Positions 24,489 through 36,912 of a stretch of 64,000 bases of DNA are shown piece after piece. Location: the NCBI GenBank assembly GCA_900239685.1, contig OENT01000056.1, positions 173,636 through 237,635 on the forward strand, written 5' to 3'. A program made the translations under genes and the position numbers. Each line of letters begins with the position of its first letter. The stretch's first letter is position 1. This DNA comes from Rotaria macrura (Eukaryota; Rotifera; Eurotatoria; Philodinida; Philodinidae). The notes below the pieces were generated by a model, which had not been told where the DNA came from, searched no databases, and worked only from the letters and a program-made list of their open reading frames with translations.

Positions 24489-25514
24489 TCTTCGATGTGT
24501 TTGTTCATTTGTTTTGACAACCGGTGATGTGTGATACTATCGAGTTTTTTTTCTCTCATGATATGTCAAATCGATTGGTTCACCTTCTTTTTTCCTAATC
24601 TCATGCTCAGGTGTTCGAGTTTATCAACAGCAAGTTCTTCTTTCTTTCTGTTTGTACATATGATACATATGTGTTTTAAGCCTTTCTTTGTCTTTTAAAT
24701 ACAATTACGTCCTATATTTGTTGCGCTTTTTTCTTAAAGATTAGCACAAAAGCATTATGTTTTTTCTTTTTTCTTTTCTTATTTTAATGCTGGATTCATA
24801 CATATTTATCATTTATTATTTTTTTTTCTCTTCTTTTTTGTTTCTTTATTTGTTAAGCCTATGAGAAAACAAAATAAAGTCCTCAGTATTTGTTTGTTGT
24901 CAAGCAAAAACGAAACAAACAAAGATAGTATATTTTTATGTTTAACGTGCATATTAATAATTGAAAAATCAATAAATAAACATTCTTGTTTGTAGATATG
25001 ATGCATTGGGAAGAGAATTATTTCTTTCTATCTTGCAGATAGTGATTAGTAGATTTTAGAAAGAAGAGGAAACGAAGATGATACGGTGGAAATATGTGTG
25101 ATTGAAAATATGAAGGCTATAGTTACAGGTCATTTAAAATGTCACGGCCTCATCTATCGAACAAACATTTAAAATTCGATACACGAACGTATTCATTTCA
25201 ATCATTAATATTTATCATCATTTTTTTAAGACAGGAACGGTCACGAAATGAAAATTGGCTTTACAAATATATTCTCGTAGGAAAAACTGATTTTATGATG
25301 TTAAATGTTTTGTATTATATTTAAATTTCATCGAAATGATCATATATTAAAATATGTTTTGAAAGCATGATCATTATTTTCTATGAACAACCGTATTTTC
25401 TTTAAAGCACAACGATGATGCAACGAAATAAAAAGCCGCAACTCCCTCATAGCTAATAAATAAAAACCAACAAAAGTCTGCATTTGTTTTCAGATTCAAT
25501 TTTTTTTTCAACCC
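24489..25514. other. RhoGAP 3' UTR and VPS11 upstream region
   Basis: Holds T-rich sequence and AATAAA-type signals at about 24870 and 24970. A pyrimidine tract with CAG at 25491-25493, 21 bp before the VPS11 start, could be a 5'-UTR or trans-splice acceptor. A 61-codon open stretch at 25139-25324 has a faint Rab-like WLYKYILVGK but lacks the P-loop, and I do not call it. Confidence 0.55.
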
Positions 25515-28500
25515 ATGGCCTTAGGTATCAATCAGGTAGTCAAAAAAATTTATAAAACAAATAATGAAATATTTTGACACCCCACTATATTCATGTTTAG
25601 TGGCGTCGATTTAATTTTTTCAATAAAGAAATAGTCAAAAGAAAAGATGGAAAACCTCTCGAAGAACTCAAAGTAATACAAACATTCATTCATAACGTCT
25701 GTACTCAATTTTTAATACTACACAGCTTCTACACATCATTGCTTCAACTAGTACCAATGGTGCTGGCGATGGTCAATTGATATTTGGCTGTGGTGATGGT
25801 TCAATATGGGTTGTTAATCGTGATTATGAGACAGGCCATATTCATAAATTTGATATTTCGTTACAATTATTAGCACATTCAGCAGGAGATACACTCATAG
25901 CTATTGGAGTAAGTAGAATTATATTTAAATAAATGTGAAAACTTCGGACTTATGTCCGAGAGTTATGTGTACTTCAAAAAGTGAATGAGACAAATCAGTC
26001 ATTCTAGAATGTGTGCACGGATGAAGTATCTTGGTAAACATTTTCGGGAAACTCCAAAACTACTGATCATCTCAGACATATCTAGGCAATTTTGTTTCTA
26101 TATCCAGTTTTTGTGCATTTGAGACCTTTTTGCAGCAAATGTTTTGTTAGAAAGCTGCTATTTGGTTAAAAACTAATATCAGATTCGGAATCAGCGTTAA
26201 AAACTGAGTCACTTTACATAAGTTGTGGATAATTCTGAGAAAAAAGTTTTTTTTGAAAAAATCCCTGTACCCCACCTCAGGGATTGCTTGGTGAAAAATG
26301 ACAATTTTTTCGATAACTCAGCCATTTCTTGCCGGATCCTTCTCATCTTCGAACTTGACCTAGATATTGATGAGACAATTCTGTGCACAAAATTTCAACT
26401 CAATCGAATGTAATTGTGAAGAGTTATCGAATAAACGGCCGGACACACTGACCGATTCTAGAGTGTACTCACTTTTTGAGTACACAAAAAACAACAACAA
26501 GACACGATTAAAAGAGACAACATGAAATTTTATTTCAATTTTCAGATGGAAGAAAATGAAACTAAACAAACAATTAAACTTTGGAAAACCGATAAAGTAA
26601 ATTATTTTAAGTGCACAATAAGAAATCAATGTTTTCGTTTTTGCTGCAGGCATTAGTAGAAAAAGAAAATACAGAACCAGCAAAAATAATATCCTTATCA
26701 TCTAATGATCATCCAAATTCGACAGTAGGCGAATATTTGTATGTTCTCGTTCTTTGAAAATTTTGTTTTCATATAATATTAGATATGTGCTGTAGCCATT
26801 ACTGATCGTCATATAGCTCTTGGCTGTCAAAATGGAGCAATTTACTTTTTTGCATCGAATGATTTAATAAAAGAAAAGTATGTTATAAAGAGTGCGCTTT
26901 TCAATGATGAAATTTATCGAATGAAATAGAAACAAAACAGTATATAAACATATTTAAACTATCAGTTTCTTACACATATAAATCATATGTATCAACAAAA
27001 GAAATCATTGAACATATCAATGTATGTCAAACAAATAAATTCTTCTCTTGGTGTTTCATGGAATTTATTACCTATGTAGTTTCTTTCGACTTAATAGAAT
27101 CCGTTTACAAAAGAAACTTTTTCATTCTATTCATCTATATTTTTCATCAAACATCAATATACATATGTATAAGAATGTCGAACGATTTCATCTAGTCGAT
27201 GAGTCAGCTATTTCGAAAGTAATATGACCCCTTAAAAATGATCTCGTTTAAAACACAGATCGAATATTAATATCAGATTAGTTATTGTTTATGAAGAATA
27301 ATTTTCAAGTTTACCTATAGCTATTAATTATATGAAGCGAAGAATGAAAAACGTCATTATCAATTAATCATGTCTAAAAACATACATGTTTTCGTTACGA
27401 CACATAAAATATATTCCGATGTAGTGAAAAATAAATATCGATCTATTATAAAGAGATAAGAAATCATTCAATATTATGTCAATGGAAATATTGACATAAA
27501 TATTCAGAGCTTATGTAGATACATTCAATAAGGGATTAGGCTCCTGTTTGTCTGTCGATCAATTCTGTCGAACTTCATGGCTTATGAAATAGCACGTATG
27601 TAAACATGTAATTTACTGATTCTGTAGAATTAAAAATAAACAATGTCTGTCTTTCTGAGGTTCGAACAAATTTATAAAGATCAAATCAGATATTAATATA
27701 GTATGATACTTCGTGCTCCATTGCATACGTTGATTGATTCATACAGACATCAAACAAACTGTGTAATGAATCCTCTTACATGTCTTTAAATCTCAGTGTT
27801 CAGAATTTTTAGCAACTTAAGGCTACCCCCCCCCCCCGCCGCTCGAAAATGGATCACAGATTCAGAACATCCAAACTTCTTGAAACTCTGATGATATGCT
27901 GAAACTGATGATCCATTGCTATGATTAAATTTTCAGCCAAATATCACGAAGTTCTATGGAGATATTTACTCAACAGTGGTCAAAAAATGTCATTTTGTTT
28001 TAGCAAGATTTCTCCGCGGGCCTTCACGCTACATATTTGCTCTTTTTTTTGTTTGATAGAATATATTAGAATGCAGGTGCTACGGAAGCCCTTTTTTCTA
28101 AATTCTTCCCTGTTAAGCGGCAAAACGGATAACAAGTTTAATGTTCGAAAAAACAAAAAAATAGGGTTTTTTTCTGGAACAGTTTTTTATATTTTCAAGT
28201 GCAAACTTTAATTCGAATAAAGGCATTCCGTAGCACCTGCAGTTTTCAATGCTCTTTAAAAAAAAAGAAGTTTCACATTATTTCTTACGGTGGCTGAATC
28301 TTTTTGTTAATACTTTTTGGAACTGGCATTTTGAGAATAACGCGAAAAAAAGTTTTGCAATATAAAAAAAAGTGTACTTTATGAATATCTCTGCACTGAA
28401 AAGTAATAAAGCGTTTATTATTTTTTTCAGAAGCCCTCTAGTGAAAATCTCTACCAAATCTATAGAAAAAATTCTTATGGGCTTATTCTGAGAGTCACTC

Positions 28501-31500
28501 ACATACTTGAACTGAAAAACATGATGTGCTGGTTCTTACGGTTTTCAGGAGCATGAAAATAAATAGAAGTTTTTTCTAATTCATATACGTATATATATAT
28601 ATATATATATCACTTTGAGAAAATGAGAAAATCTTTTATATTTGATTAGAAGATTCATGAAGAGAATCTTAGAAAATCTCTATAAGGGTATTGGTGTAGT
28701 TCTTTACTGATACCCTCTAGCACAAACTATAGATTCTATGATAACTTATTCTACTTAGAAAGTGATTTTCCGATGAAAAATACATTTCTTTTTAAAAAAA
28801 TCTATTTTTTCGCGAAAAAATATGCTTCTAGTGACGTAGCTTGAGTTTTTATGGAAAATCCACTGTTCTCAGTGAAAGAAACGTCAAATACATATTGATT
28901 CTTAACGTCCACGGTATAAAGTGTCCGCTAAAACATTTATCTAAAAGACAGGTATCCATGGAGACAGTGTTCTCAATGAAAAATATTATCTTGTTTTCAT
29001 CACGTTTGAAACTCTTTACGATTTTCATCATAGAAAATTTCAACAATATTGAATATGATATCTTTGCAAATCCTTTTAAATAGTGATCATTGTATCACGA
29101 GAAATTCTTAATGTGTGAAACAAAGACTGGAAAATTTGTCTTTCGATTTATGAATATGAAACTATATCTAATCATTCGAGATTTTCAGTTTAAAGTATTA
29201 AATTAGACATTATTTTTAGTCACTGAACAATCGTTCTTAGTTAATATTTTGACTGAAATTGAATAGAACAAAACGCTCAAGAATTTCCTTTGATTGGAAA
29301 GATTTGATACAAACTATGAGATATATATAAGAACTACGTTTTCCGAATTTCGAGTCCATTGATTATGTAAACAATATTCTACTTGCTATTTTAGCAGAAT
29401 GAAATCAACATCATTCAAGAGCCTATGTTCGATTGATGAATTTTTGGTTTCATACTTTAGAAATTTCTAAAATAAGAATTTTCACAAAAATTAAATTATG
29501 ATGATGATTATTAGCCACGATCATGAATTATAATAAAGCTTCTAAAACTGTTTCCAATGATATAGATAAGAAAAGAGATCAAAAGAATCTTCCATACATT
29601 TCAATACTTGGTTTCTTTCTCTAGATGCAATCGAATACATGCCATGCTTTGATTTTTCTATTGCTTAAATATAAATTATTTAATGATATGATATGTATTT
29701 CGTTTTCTTCCTTCAATAGACGATATAAATTCTCGCCACCATTCTATATAGCTGAACGTCCAATAACAAATCTAGCGTTTGTTGAAGGAATCAAACCACG
29801 TAGTGAATTAATACTTTATGCAACAACAGAATCAAGTGTTTTTTCATTTCGTCTTATACAAACAAGTTCATCATCGACCGGCATATCAACTGCTGCTGCT
29901 GCCGTTGCTGCATCCGTTTCATCGACTTTAACATCAACATTACGTGATCGTCGACCATTCAATCTTTCACAGCATCATCAACAACAACCGTCTGCTCAAT
30001 TTTATGACACAGTTCTTGAAACTGGAAACGGTTGTAAACCTGGCTGTGCTGTTCTAGCACAATCAGAAGTTGATGGCGAACAACAATTCGTTATTGCTAA
30101 TTCTACAGGCGTTTTTTCGTATGTCGGAGAAGATAAACGACTGGGTTTAGGTATTGATGGAGAAAAATTAGGTGTTTATTGGTGGTTTAATTATTTAATA
30201 ACCGTAACTAAAGAACATCGAAAACCACCGTTGATTTTATCAACAACAACATCATCAACAAGTGCGACTGAACCCCAATCAAATATTTTATCACAATTAA
30301 CAGCAAAGTAAAAATTTGTTTTCTTTGTCTTTTAAATTCGATTACAATTCATCTATTATAACTTAGTCAAACATCAACTGAATTACAAACATTAGCTGTC
30401 TATGATACTAATCCACAATTAACGGCTTATTCTATTGGTATTCCACGTATACAATGTGTTATTAATGAATGGGGTTACATACATATATTAACTGGCGATG
30501 GAGAATTACATCGTTTGATTGAAAAAGATTTACATTCCAGATTGCATTTACTTTTCAGAAAGAATGGTTATCAATTAGCTTTGCAGTTTCGTTCATATCT
30601 ATTACGAAAGATTTTTTAGTATGAACTATTGTTTTTTTTGTTTATTAAGATTAGCTAAAAAGAATCGAACTAGTAAACAAGCGATGGCAGAAATATTTAA
30701 ACAATTCGGTGATCATCTTTATAAGTAAGTAAAACTATACAGACATCGGTACTATTATCAATTTGAAAAAAAAAGACTAAGATAAATTCTTGTAATAACT
30801 ATTGACAGGAATATGAACGAAGGATGAAGTTTTCACCTTTACAAAACAGCATTTCCAAAACTGTAAATTCATCAAATCATGAAGAGACACGTCGAAAGTT
30901 TTTCAGGGAATTTCTGGAGAACCGCTCATTTGTTCCTCTAGGTTGTCATGTGCATCATTTGAATCTATTCATATTCTAACCTGATTGTCGGCTATAAGAA
31001 TGCTCAAATTTTCCTCCAGTGTCTCATAGAACACTTGGAAAATTTGAGACAAAAAGATCACGGTCCTTCTTCGAGATATTCTATTTGCAAGGGGGAATTA
31101 CGTCTTGTGAACATTCAGTGACAAGTGGCTTGTTTTGACAAGTTCACTACATTGTGACGAGAACATTTTTTTTTTGCAATAGTTTGATTTTTCTAATGTA
31201 TTTGTGTCCCGATATCTGGTGTTTGCAGCGGTGAAAAACGCACCGTTCTATCACAATCGTGCCAAAAGTGAATCAAAAAATAACAATGGATCTTCTTTTT
31301 CTACATGAATATTAGTTGGTTAAATACTTTACGAATAAACTTATTAGTTAAAATTGATTTTGTCGAGCAAATTATATTCGTCAAATAGTCATTCTTTCTA
31401 GAATGAACATTGATATGTTGCATATTTGTTTTTAAAATGAGTCAAGATATACACTAAATATTTGTATAAGAAATCATAAGTTGAAAAACAAGTGTTCGCC

Positions 31501-34500
31501 ATGTGATACAACGATAGACATCAATGTTTACTTTATGTTTTTGACTATTGAACAAGTCTAGTTTCATATATAACTTACGAAGAAGGATTCATCTTTTCTT
31601 AGTAATATGATCGACAACGAATTCATTACCTAAAAATGACTCTTTTAATCTAACGATAAGTTGACTATCGATTGCAAATCGAACAAATCTTCTCTAGACA
31701 ACTAGTTCTTTTGCAACAAGTTTCATCATCGATCGTACTTCCGAAATAAATAATATTCCCAATTGTTTCTTGTAAATAGTCAAACTACAGAGTCTCTGTG
31801 TTTTAAATAGGCCTACAAGGCATGTATATTTTCCGATCTTCGTTGAAAATCATAGTTTCTCTTGCAATAATGACAGTTTCTATACGAGAAGAAAGTTAAA
31901 AAGAATTCATTTCGTCTTTAATTTCATTCATTAATGGAAAATTTTCAACATTTTATACGTAAGGATTTCAGGTTAAAATTCGAATGCTTACATGTATTTA
32001 ATACTGCCACTAGTTCTAAAGAAAAAAGATGTTATATTGAATCGATTAAAAAATATTTTAAGATTTCTTCAAAGCTAGACTCACTATGCGTGAAGTTGAA
32101 TCAGGACCAACAGTTTCTTTTGATCTTTCGAATTTTATTACAAAATTAATACACACACACACACATATATATATACTTGTATAAGTTAATATGTTTTTTA
32201 TAGTAAAAACGAATATGAAACAGCAACGGATCAATATTGTAAAACAATTGGATTTCTAGAGCCATCCTATGTTATTAAAAAAGTAAATACTATGATTGTT
32301 TTTCTTTGATATGTACGAAAATGTTTATTAACAAAATTACACAATTGTTTTAGTTTCTTGATTCTCAACATATAGATCATTTAACAAGATATTTAGAAGA
32401 ATTACATCGAGAAAAATTAGCTAATGCCGATCATACAACATTATTACTAAATTGTTATACAAAACATCCGGATCGTATAAATCGTCTTGCTAAATTTATT
32501 GGTTTAAATGAAAATTCACCATCAACATCGGATATTGAATTAAGTTTTGATGTCGACACTGCCATTGATGTTTGTCGACAAGCTAGTTAGTATTCGTATG
32601 AAAATGTTCATATTGATTTCATTTAATATTTCCTATTTAAAATTCTATTAAGATTATTTCGATGAAGCATTAGCACTATCCGTTAAATATCGTCGTCATG
32701 ATAAATACATTAAAATTCAAATTGAAAATAAAAAAGACTATAATAAAGCATTGACATACATTCAAACATTGAAATTCGACGATGCTTTACAAGCATTTCG
32801 AAATTATGGTAAAACTCTTATTAAAGAACAGCCCGTACTAACAACGAAATTATTAAAACAACTTAATCCAACACCACAACAAATAGAACAAGAACAATTA
32901 CCTGAATCATTAATAAACTTATTTATGAATAATCCTAATGAATTACTTGACTATCTGGAATACGCTATGAAAGTATAATTTTTATTATTTAAATTGATAT
33001 TTCAGTTATTTATTTATTTATTTTCTTTTTTCGTGATAGCAATATCCAAAAGAACAGCTTGCTGCAAGTGTTTATGATACAATATTAGAATTATATTTAC
33101 AAAAATATAATAAAATAGATGATAGAAAAGAAAATGATCGTATAACTACCGAAATTTTAGCATTACTTCAAAATCCCAAGGTAAATCTATGTTTTGTAGA
33201 TGAATACTCTCATTACAACAGTATAGTTTTGATTGATTAAAGTAAAGACCTAATTGAAATTCTCAGAAACGTATCGTTCTTTCTTTCATTATCTATTGAA
33301 ATATATTTTATTCCAGAGACAAAAAAGAAAAGAAGAAGAAGAAGAAAAGTATTCCTATCGAATGACATGAAGTATATCATGAGTAATTCGATTCTGTAAT
33401 AATGAACAACATATTGTAATCCAGCATTTGTTAAATCGATGACTATTTTCTCGTTTTGAATGTAGAAACATTAGAATGCGAGATTGCATTTGCTATGATT
33501 CGAACTGACAAGTTTGTTTTAAACAAGTACATAACACATTTGGCAACATAAATCCATCGTCAATTTTTTGTTGAATTTTCAAATTTATATCGTAAAATAC
33601 ATTCAGTATCAATGATAAAATAATTTCATCAATAGTAGTGAATGTATAAGAACAACAAAATGCAGAAAATAATTTCCGTTTGGTATAGTTCAATGGGTTC
33701 AACGATCATTTAAAGAAAGAAATTCGAGAAGTCGCTGTTTTCGATTCTTGTATGGGATACTTTCCAAGAGATAAGAGTGTATGTGTGTTTCGAACATATC
33801 ACTTCCGCATGATAGATTTATTGCATAGGCAAGAGATCATTCTGTCAGGATTCATCGAGATGTTCTAATCTTCTTGGAAAATAATACTTCCTATCTCACT
33901 GTGTCAACTGTTAAATCCGTTCTCATCTTTTTCTTCTCACGGATGTATACGTTTAAGAGTAATAGGAAGAAGAAGATTATTGTGGAAAGAGGTTTAAAGA
34001 ATAATTCTCAAAATAGGAATAGAAACATAGATTTGCTCACGAAGATTATACTTATCTTTTTTTTTTATCGTTCAATGAATTTCATGTCGATGAGGTGAAC
34101 ATAAGATGAAATAAATTACTTTTTCAAAATATGATAATATATAAAACTTTTCATAGAATTAATTCTCAAGAAAATATCGATGAGTGTCATATACTTTGAC
34201 ATCTTTCATTTCACTAAGAGTATCCAAATTAGGTCTCATCAATGGAAGAAAGAAGGAAAATTTTTGTTCTCGAAGGATATTCTAAATTAATCTCTAGAAA
34301 TTTGTAGCAATTCCAATTTTACTACTAATTGATTGATAAACTAGAAATAATTAGAAAGTTCCACAGAGGCAAAATTGTTTCTACATCGATTTCATATTTA
34401 AGGTTGATATTGATGTAACACGTGCAATGGTTGCATGCCAAAAATATAATTTCAAAGCTGGTGTGATTTGTTTATATGACAAAGCAAAATTGTAACTATG

Positions 34501-36747
34501 TTTTGCACAATACTTTATATTAATGCGAAGAACTTTTTTCTTGTAATTCTGTAAGATACCAACAAATATTACAATATCAAATGGATAATAAAGATAATGA
34601 TGAAATAGTTGCTACTTGCCGTAAATATGGTGCTGAAGATCCACAATTATGGATTCAAGCATTGATTTATTTTTCAAAATTAAAAAGTGCTGATGGATGT
34701 CGAAAAGAAATTCAACAAGTATTAAAATGTTAGTTGACATTTCTATGTAAAAGAAAACCAAAAGAGGAGACATATTCATTCGTTAAACAATCTATTATTA
34801 ATTTAAAGAAATGAAGACACTTAGTTGTTTATTGATTCACTTTTGGCACGATTGTGATCGAACAGTGCGGTTTTCACCGTTGCAAACACCAGATATCGAG
34901 ACACAAATACATTAGAAAAATCAAACTATTGCAAAAAAAAATGTTCTCGTCACAATGTAGTGAACTTGTCAAAACAAGCCACTTGTCACTGATTGTTCAC
35001 AAGACGTAATTCCCCCTTGCAAATAGAATATCTCGAAGAAGAACCGTGCTCTTTTTGTCTCAAATTTTCTAAGTGTTCTATATGGATAGATTCAAATGAT
35101 GCACATGACAACCTAGAGGAACAAATGAGCGGTTCTCCAGAAATTCCCTGAAAAGCTTTTGACGTGTATCTTCATGATTTGATGAATTTACAGTCTTGGA
35201 AATGCTGTTTTGTAAAGGTGAAAACTTCATCCTTCGTTCATATTCCTGTGAATAGTTATTACAAGAATTTATCTTAATGTCTTCTTTTTTTCAAATTGAT
35301 AATAGTTACTGATATAACGCTTTCAGATCTAAGAGACAAAAGAGAGATGATTCTTTATAGATGAAATCTTATTATTTTCTTTTTGTTTTTGAATAGATAT
35401 TGATGACAAGGATCTTCTATCACCACTACTTGTTATTCAAACCTTGAGTAACAATGAATCAACTAGTCTTGATTTACTTAAAGTAGATCTTTTGCTGTTG
35501 TTTTTCTATTGTAACCTGATAGAGTAATTGTTAATGTTTGTTTTGAACTAGGATTATTTGATAAAAAAACTTGAAAATGAACAAGAACAAATAAAAAAAG
35601 ATCAAACGGAAATTCGTCGATTTCGGCAAGAAACTGGAGACATAGTTAAGAAGATCAACGCTCTCGAAACTGGGTATGTTCAAATGTTGAGCCTCTCCAT
35701 ATATTATTGATAACATTCTTTGATTTTTTTTGAAAATTCAAGTCCAATTCTATGTCAAGATCCGAAATGTAGTGCATGTAAAATGGATTTAGACATTCCA
35801 TGTATACATTTCTTTTGTGAACATTCATTCCATGAACAGTTTGTTTCAATAAAGAAATTATTATTTTCTCAATTACATATGTCTTGTTATTTATTTAGTT
35901 GTGCTTATGCTAGTGAATCGACGGCATCATCAGAAATTACTTATGAATGTCCATTATGTTCGGGTGACAACCGGTAAATAACTGAAGTTAAATTAAAGCA
36001 TAGACGAGTGTGGAGAAAAAACCTAAATTAGGATATAGAATTTAAATTGACTATCTCATTTCAATTTTTGTTTAATCAATGATGAAAACAATTGTTTACA
36101 TTTGCTATATCAATCTATTAGTATGTCATGATTTATGATAGTTGTCATAGTATGTGTATGTAAGAAAAGAAATATTCTTACACTTCGATTATACAAATGT
36201 CCCTGTATATAACATAATGCTAAAGGCCTCGGAAACAATCGAAATCTTTTGAGCCTTCTCGAATATATTCAGAATAAAAATAATCCTCTTTTCTAGATCA
36301 TGGTAGAATAAGAGAATTTATGCTAAGTTCTAAAGAAAACTGCTAGATTAATTTGCATTGATGAAAATTTTTTTGTTCTCTAAGATTTCTAAAATCGTAT
36401 TGTTGATTCATTCCATTACATATTAGAAATTATTCTATAAATGTTTTCCATAGAGATCCAAATGAATGATAATTACTACGTGATTCTTTAGAATAACATG
36501 AATTTGAATGAATAATTTAATTTAGTAAATGGCTTGATTTAATCAATCATCAAAAAGTTGGTAAAGATATTCATGAAACATTTCATCGGGAATTAGATAA
36601 GAAAAAAGATAAATTTGATGTTATTGCTGAATTTCTTGGTCGACGACTTTTCGATAAAGTAATCTTCACGAATTCGATGTTTTTTTAATCGAGATAAAGA
36701 ATTATCTTTTGATTTTTTGTTTTCATCAGGAACAAGCCGACATCTAG
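25515..36747 (+). CDS. VPS11: Vacuolar protein sorting-associated protein 11
   Basis: Twenty-one exons join in phase to 980 residues: 25515-25535, 25601-25672, 25726-25908, 26546-26596, 26650-26724, 26783-26877, 29720-30307, 30367-30585, 30650-30724, 32204-32282, 32354-32585, 32653-32972, 33040-33180, 34403-34491, 34556-34728, 35397-35482, 35552-35673, 35743-35838, 35899-35973, 36526-36658, 36730-36747. VPS11 is a core subunit of the HOPS and CORVET tethering complexes that drive endosome and lysosome fusion. The first 7 codons end in Q and splice to WRRFNFFNKEIVK, the conserved VPS11 start. A beta-propeller is followed by the clathrin-like repeat region (LANADHTTLLLNCYTKH, QQILQYQMDNKDN) and a coiled coil (LENEQEQIKKDQTEIRRFR). 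The C-terminal RING-H2 finger has CSACKMDL, CEHSFHEHC and ECPLC. The family is usually about 940 residues. Several introns carry mobile elements and reach 2.8 kb. Confidence 0.97.
25967..26485. mobile_element. MITE in VPS11 intron, GTGTACT...AAAAAGTGA termini
   Basis: The left end GTGTACTTCAAAAAGTGA, followed by CATTCTAGAATGTGTG, is mirrored at the right end (CGATTCTAGAGTGTACTC then ACTTTTTGAGTACAC). It is 519 bp long with no coding capacity beyond chance frames. It lies wholly in the intron 25909-26545 of VPS11. No target duplication is obvious. Confidence 0.65.
27818..28250. mobile_element. Decayed poly-C repeat element with internal hairpin in VPS11 intron
   Basis: Within the 2.84 kb intron 26878-29719. 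It begins TTAAGGCTA followed by a run of 12 C, and includes ATTTTCAGCCAA. An exact 15-base inverted pair (GCAGGTGCTACGGAA at 28073-28087 and its complement at 28226-28240) lies inside. The TTAAG plus poly-C start and the ATTTTCAGCCAA motif also occur in the foldback element at 57929-58806, suggesting one family. Borders are approximate. The rest of the intron is AT-rich with a TA microsatellite near 28591-28610 and no recognised gene. Confidence 0.4.
30744..31285. repeat. Dispersed repeat copy A (VPS11 intron)
   Basis: About 540 bp that recurs as the reverse complement at 34823-35312. Shared blocks include CAGGGAATTTCTGGAGAACC, GAGCGG/CCGCTC flanked by CCTCTAGGTTGTCATGTGCA, and GTGCCAAAAGTGAATCAA at the right border. 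Copy A has about 55 bp more than copy B near 30975-31030. There are no clear terminal inverted repeats and no coding capacity. Confidence 0.8.
31286..32203. other. Remainder of VPS11 intron 9, no feature seen
   Basis: AT-rich intron sequence between repeat copy A and the exon at 32204. A short CA/TA microsatellite lies at about 32150-32175. The open stretch 31934-32149 is not in phase with the flanking exons and has no domain. Confidence 0.5.
34823..35312. repeat. Dispersed repeat copy B, inverted relative to copy A (VPS11 intron)
   Basis: Reverse-complement copy of 30744-31285, in the intron 34729-35396. It carries the same blocks in opposite order, starting with TTGATTCACTTTTGGCAC and ending near ATTATCTTAATGTC-type sequence. 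It lacks about 55 bp present in copy A. Both lie in introns of the same gene, about 3.5 kb apart. Confidence 0.8.
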
Positions 36748-36912
36748 AACAAATGATTTATCGTTTATTTTTAATGATTTGCATGATTTCGGTTTTTCTT
36801 TTTCTCCTGCTATTTGTTTGTTATTGTAATTTATTTAAAATAAAAACATAAATTTCTATTTGTAATACATCGATAAGGATTTCTATTGTTTTTCAAGCCA
36901 TATCACAAATAT

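Noticed and set aside
25139-25324. Possible Rab-like small gene upstream of VPS11
   Set aside because: The WLYKYILVG stretch is suggestive but the GTP-binding P-loop and all later motifs are missing.
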